Made by a program: the position numbers and the translations under genes. The notes below the pieces were generated by a model. It saw only the letters and a program-made list of their open reading frames with translations, ran no database searches and was not told the DNA's origin. 8,082 nucleotides of DNA from Thermotogaceae bacterium. Its GTDB lineage: Bacteria; Thermotogota; Thermotogae; Thermotogales; Thermotogaceae. The stretch lies in contig JALVXE010000162.1 of assembly GCA_027038385.1 (NCBI GenBank), positions 1 to 8,082 on the forward strand, read 5' to 3'. Shown piece after piece: positions 6,144 through 8,082 of this stretch; position 1 is the first letter of the stretch; the number at the start of each line of letters is the position of its first letter.

Positions 6144-7931
6144 GTGGATTGGAAAGAGTTGCTACTCAACCTCGGTACTCCTGTAGTGGAGACCATCATA
6201 GCCGATGAGATAGGTGATGTCGTCGTCTTTCAAAAGAGTGGGGGAGAGTTCATAGTCATAGAGTCCTCCGGGGTTATCCCGAGCCGTGCTGTTTACGATT
6301 CAGAAGAAGACATAGAAAAGGAGTTTCCAGAGTACAAGCTCGTAAAGGTTTCAGAGGAGATATATTACCTTCTCAGAGAGATCCCGGAGAATTTCGACGA
6401 GATAGTCAGAATCGAGAGGCTCTCCGAGGAGCTCAAGTTCATTGAAAAGTTGGAGAGCAGAATAACGAGGCATATATACCAACTTGAAGGGATGGACACG
6501 ATAATATCCTCCCTTCTGGAACCGCTCCCGGTGGACATACTCCTTTCGATGATCATAGATGCGGTGAGCGAGCTGTTCGTAGCCTCAGCTGCGCTTTACA
6601 GCCTGACAGATAGGGGATATTCACTCGTGATGAACCTCGGATCGGAGGATTTCCCGGATCTCGTGAGCTCCTCTGAAATAAGCGATGCGGCCAAGGTTTC
6701 CGACATGCTGGATGCAAGAAAAGTCGCAGGAGTGGATGGACTGATAATACCGGTCAGTGATTACCTTGTGAACAGGTATCTGATATTCCTGAGGAGAGAA
6801 GATCCGTTCACCCCTGAAGAAAAGGCACTTTTGACATCCATAATGAAGATTCTGAACAAATCGAGAGAGGCTTTTAAGAGGAAAGAGAACGAGATATTCC
6901 TTGAAAAGATGCTCAACCAGATGAGGTTCGTCATGGAGTCGCTTGGGGAATACGCAGTGAGATCTCTTTCAATACACGACAAGGACAAGCTGATAAGGAT
7001 GACCGTTGACATGATAAGGGAGATGCTTCAGTCTACTTGGGCAGCTGTCTACGAATCGGAGGATGGAGAACTCCTTTTGAAGGCCCAAGCTTCTGTGAAA
7101 GAAGTACAACTTCCAGCGATACTGAAGATCGAGATCAGAGATGAGATATGGAAACCTGGAAAGCTTGAGGATTTTCCTGAGTTCGTGTGGCTTTCCATAC
7201 CTATAAGTTTTGGAGATAGAAAAAAGCTCCTCATATTCGTTGGTTCTCCGATAACGGAAGATTTTCTGAACAAAGAGATAAGAGATCTTTACATAGAGAT
7301 AATCTCGAGAATGATAAAGGAAAGTTTCGAGAACTTCGAGTACGAGTCCGAGCTCATCGAGAGGGAAAAGAGTATACGGAAACTCTACGAGTCCATAACC
7401 GCCATCGGTGAATTTTCCAAGGAGTTAAGAAAGATCGAGAGCCCGGGTATGGTGTACGAACTCGTCTACAAATACGCCGCAGAAAACGTTGGTGTAGATG
7501 GGATGCGAGTCCTCTTCAGGGGTGTGTTCGTAGAGATGGGCGAAGAGGTCGGAGAGAGTTTGTCTTTGGAGACTGAAAATGGTGGTAAGGTTGTGTTCTA
7601 CAAAGGAGGAGGATTCTCAGATACAGACAAAGCTGTTCTGAAGGTCCTTGCAGAGGGTGCAAGCACGATTCTCAAGGACATATATCTGATGGTTCCAAGC
7701 GAGAAGATGCTCTGGATGGACGACATAAAGATGAGGTATTTGAGAGAGAAGGCCAAAAGACACGATATACCGGAGGAAAACACGAGGTTTTACATCGTTA
7801 AAGGATCTGATGAGATAGAGAAACTCTCTGAGATAGGTGTTGGGATAGTCAGCCATGGGGAAGTAGTGGTTGCCACTGATAAGAGTAAGGAGGAGCTGGA
7901 AGCGATGGGATTTGAGGTGGAAGAAATATAA
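6144..7931 (+). CDS. Large soluble protein with three degenerate GAF-like domains and no output domain
   Basis: I do not recognise a named family. The 595-residue protein has no signal peptide or membrane segment. After an N-terminal alpha/beta piece (about 1-85) come three repeats with the layout of GAF domains: an initial helix, a strand pair, a divergent middle, two strands, then a final helix. They lie at about 128-245 (IIPVSDYLVNRYLIFLR, then PFTPEEKALLTSIM), 276-398 (WAAVYESEDGELLLKAQ, then WLSIPISFGDRKKLLIFVG) and 430-515 (GKVVFYKGGGFSDTDKAVL). Charged, probably coiled-coil linkers join them (about 88-118, 240-262, 392-430). The third GAF is shortened. The last 80 residues form a separate small alpha/beta piece (FYIVKGSDEI ... 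VATDKSKEELEAMGFEVEE). No GGDEF, EAL, HD-GYP, kinase or DNA-binding domain is present, and no cysteine is seen for metal or haem. GAF domains usually bind small ligands or dimerise; the role here is unknown. Its promoter is divergent from frr, and the secreted nucleotidase follows after 18 bases. Confidence 0.7.
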   Translation: MDWKELLLNLGTPVVETIIADEIGDVVVFQKSGGEFIVIESSGVIPSRAVYDSEEDIEKEFPEYKLVKVSEEIYYLLREIPENFDEIVRIERLSEELKFIEKLESRITRHIYQLEGMDTIISSLLEPLPVDILLSMIIDAVSELFVASAALYSLTDRGYSLVMNLGSEDFPDLVSSSEISDAAKVSDMLDARKVAGVDGLIIPVSDYLVNRYLIFLRREDPFTPEEKALLTSIMKILNKSREAFKRKENEIFLEKMLNQMRFVMESLGEYAVRSLSIHDKDKLIRMTVDMIREMLQSTWAAVYESEDGELLLKAQASVKEVQLPAILKIEIRDEIWKPGKLEDFPEFVWLSIPISFGDRKKLLIFVGSPITEDFLNKEIRDLYIEIISRMIKESFENFEYESELIEREKSIRKLYESITAIGEFSKELRKIESPGMVYELVYKYAAENVGVDGMRVLFRGVFVEMGEEVGESLSLETENGGKVVFYKGGGFSDTDKAVLKVLAEGASTILKDIYLMVPSEKMLWMDDIKMRYLREKAKRHDIPEENTRFYIVKGSDEIEKLSEIGVGIVSHGEVVVATDKSKEELEAMGFEVEEI

Positions 7932-7949
7932 ACGAGAGGAGGCGTTTTT

Positions 7950-8082
7950 ATGAAAAAGCTTTTGGTGGTTTTGGCGTTAGTTTTAGCACTCTTGGCGTTT
8001 TCCACACAGCTCACCATTCTCCATATGAACGACACACACGGCCACGCTTGGGCGTTCAACGAATGGCACAACCCAGGTATAG
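7950..8082 (+). CDS. Secreted 5'-nucleotidase / UshA-family metallophosphoesterase, N-terminal part (cut by the window edge)
   Basis: Only the first 44 codons are present. The ATG at 7950 follows a GGAGG (7938-7942) by 7 bases. Residues 1-18 form a clear signal peptide (two lysines, then a Leu/Val/Ala core ending near AFS), so the enzyme is exported to the periplasm under the toga. Immediately after comes LTILHMNDTHGH at 21-32, the first metallophosphoesterase motif (D28 and H30 bind the catalytic metals) of the 5'-nucleotidase/2',3'-cyclic phosphodiesterase family. Members release phosphate and nucleosides from external nucleotides; some act on UDP-sugars. The substrate and the C-terminal nucleotidase domain cannot be judged here. 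With an 18-base gap it is likely cotranscribed with the GAF-like gene upstream. Confidence 0.88.
   Translation, partial: MKKLLVVLALVLALLAFSTQLTILHMNDTHGHAWAFNEWHNPGI

Noticed and set aside
7790..8071. Leftward open frame of 93 codons at the right end
   Set aside because: It runs antisense across the GAF-like gene end and the nucleotidase start, both of which have good starts and context; its Ser/Thr-rich composition is that of a shadow frame.
1..8082. CRISPR array, transposon ends, tRNA or toxin-antitoxin pair
   Set aside because: No spaced direct repeats, terminal inverted repeats, transposase motifs or cloverleaf sequences were seen on either strand. The macro gene has no adjacent DarT-like partner, so a DarTG-type toxin-antitoxin reading is not supported.

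Overview
The window looks like part of a chromosome from the order Thermotogales, most likely a Thermotogaceae member. The reasons are inferential. Arginine is written almost only as AGA/AGG and ATA isoleucine is common. Genes are packed with 4-base overlaps and strong GGAGG ribosome sites. The DUF59 and PrmC proteins closely resemble, from memory, the adjacent Thermotoga maritima genes TM0487 and TM0488. GC content by eye is somewhat under half. I cannot fix the genus. There is no mobile element, CRISPR array, tRNA or rRNA, and no gene-free stretch longer than about 125 bases.

Left block (1-2702). The 5' part of recJ (single-strand DNA exonuclease) runs leftward off the edge. It faces a rightward four-gene group across a 95-base divergent promoter region. 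The group is a macro-domain protein (ADP-ribose binding), an unrecognised 136-residue protein with a TTG start, a DUF59/MIP18-type iron-sulfur assembly protein, and prmC (release factor glutamine methyltransferase). The last two overlap by ATGA.

Middle block (2688-6019). A tight leftward operon, frr - uppS - cdsA - outer membrane beta-barrel protein, has gaps of 2, -4 and 4 bases. It combines ribosome recycling, undecaprenyl diphosphate synthesis, CDP-diacylglycerol synthesis and an exported barrel protein with Wzi-like features. Its last gene overlaps the end of prmC tail to tail by 15 bases, and a 9-pair hairpin lies exactly there.

Right block (6020-8082). A 124-base divergent region separates frr from a large soluble protein that I read as three degenerate GAF-like domains with no recognisable output domain. 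Eighteen bases further on begins a secreted 5'-nucleotidase-family metallophosphoesterase, cut by the window edge.

Most of this is housekeeping sequence. The less ordinary parts are the triple-GAF-like protein without an effector, the Wzi-like barrel inside the lipid operon, the unknown protein between the macro and DUF59 genes, and the interlocked divergent promoters between recJ and the macro gene. I found no convincing undescribed defence or mobile system.
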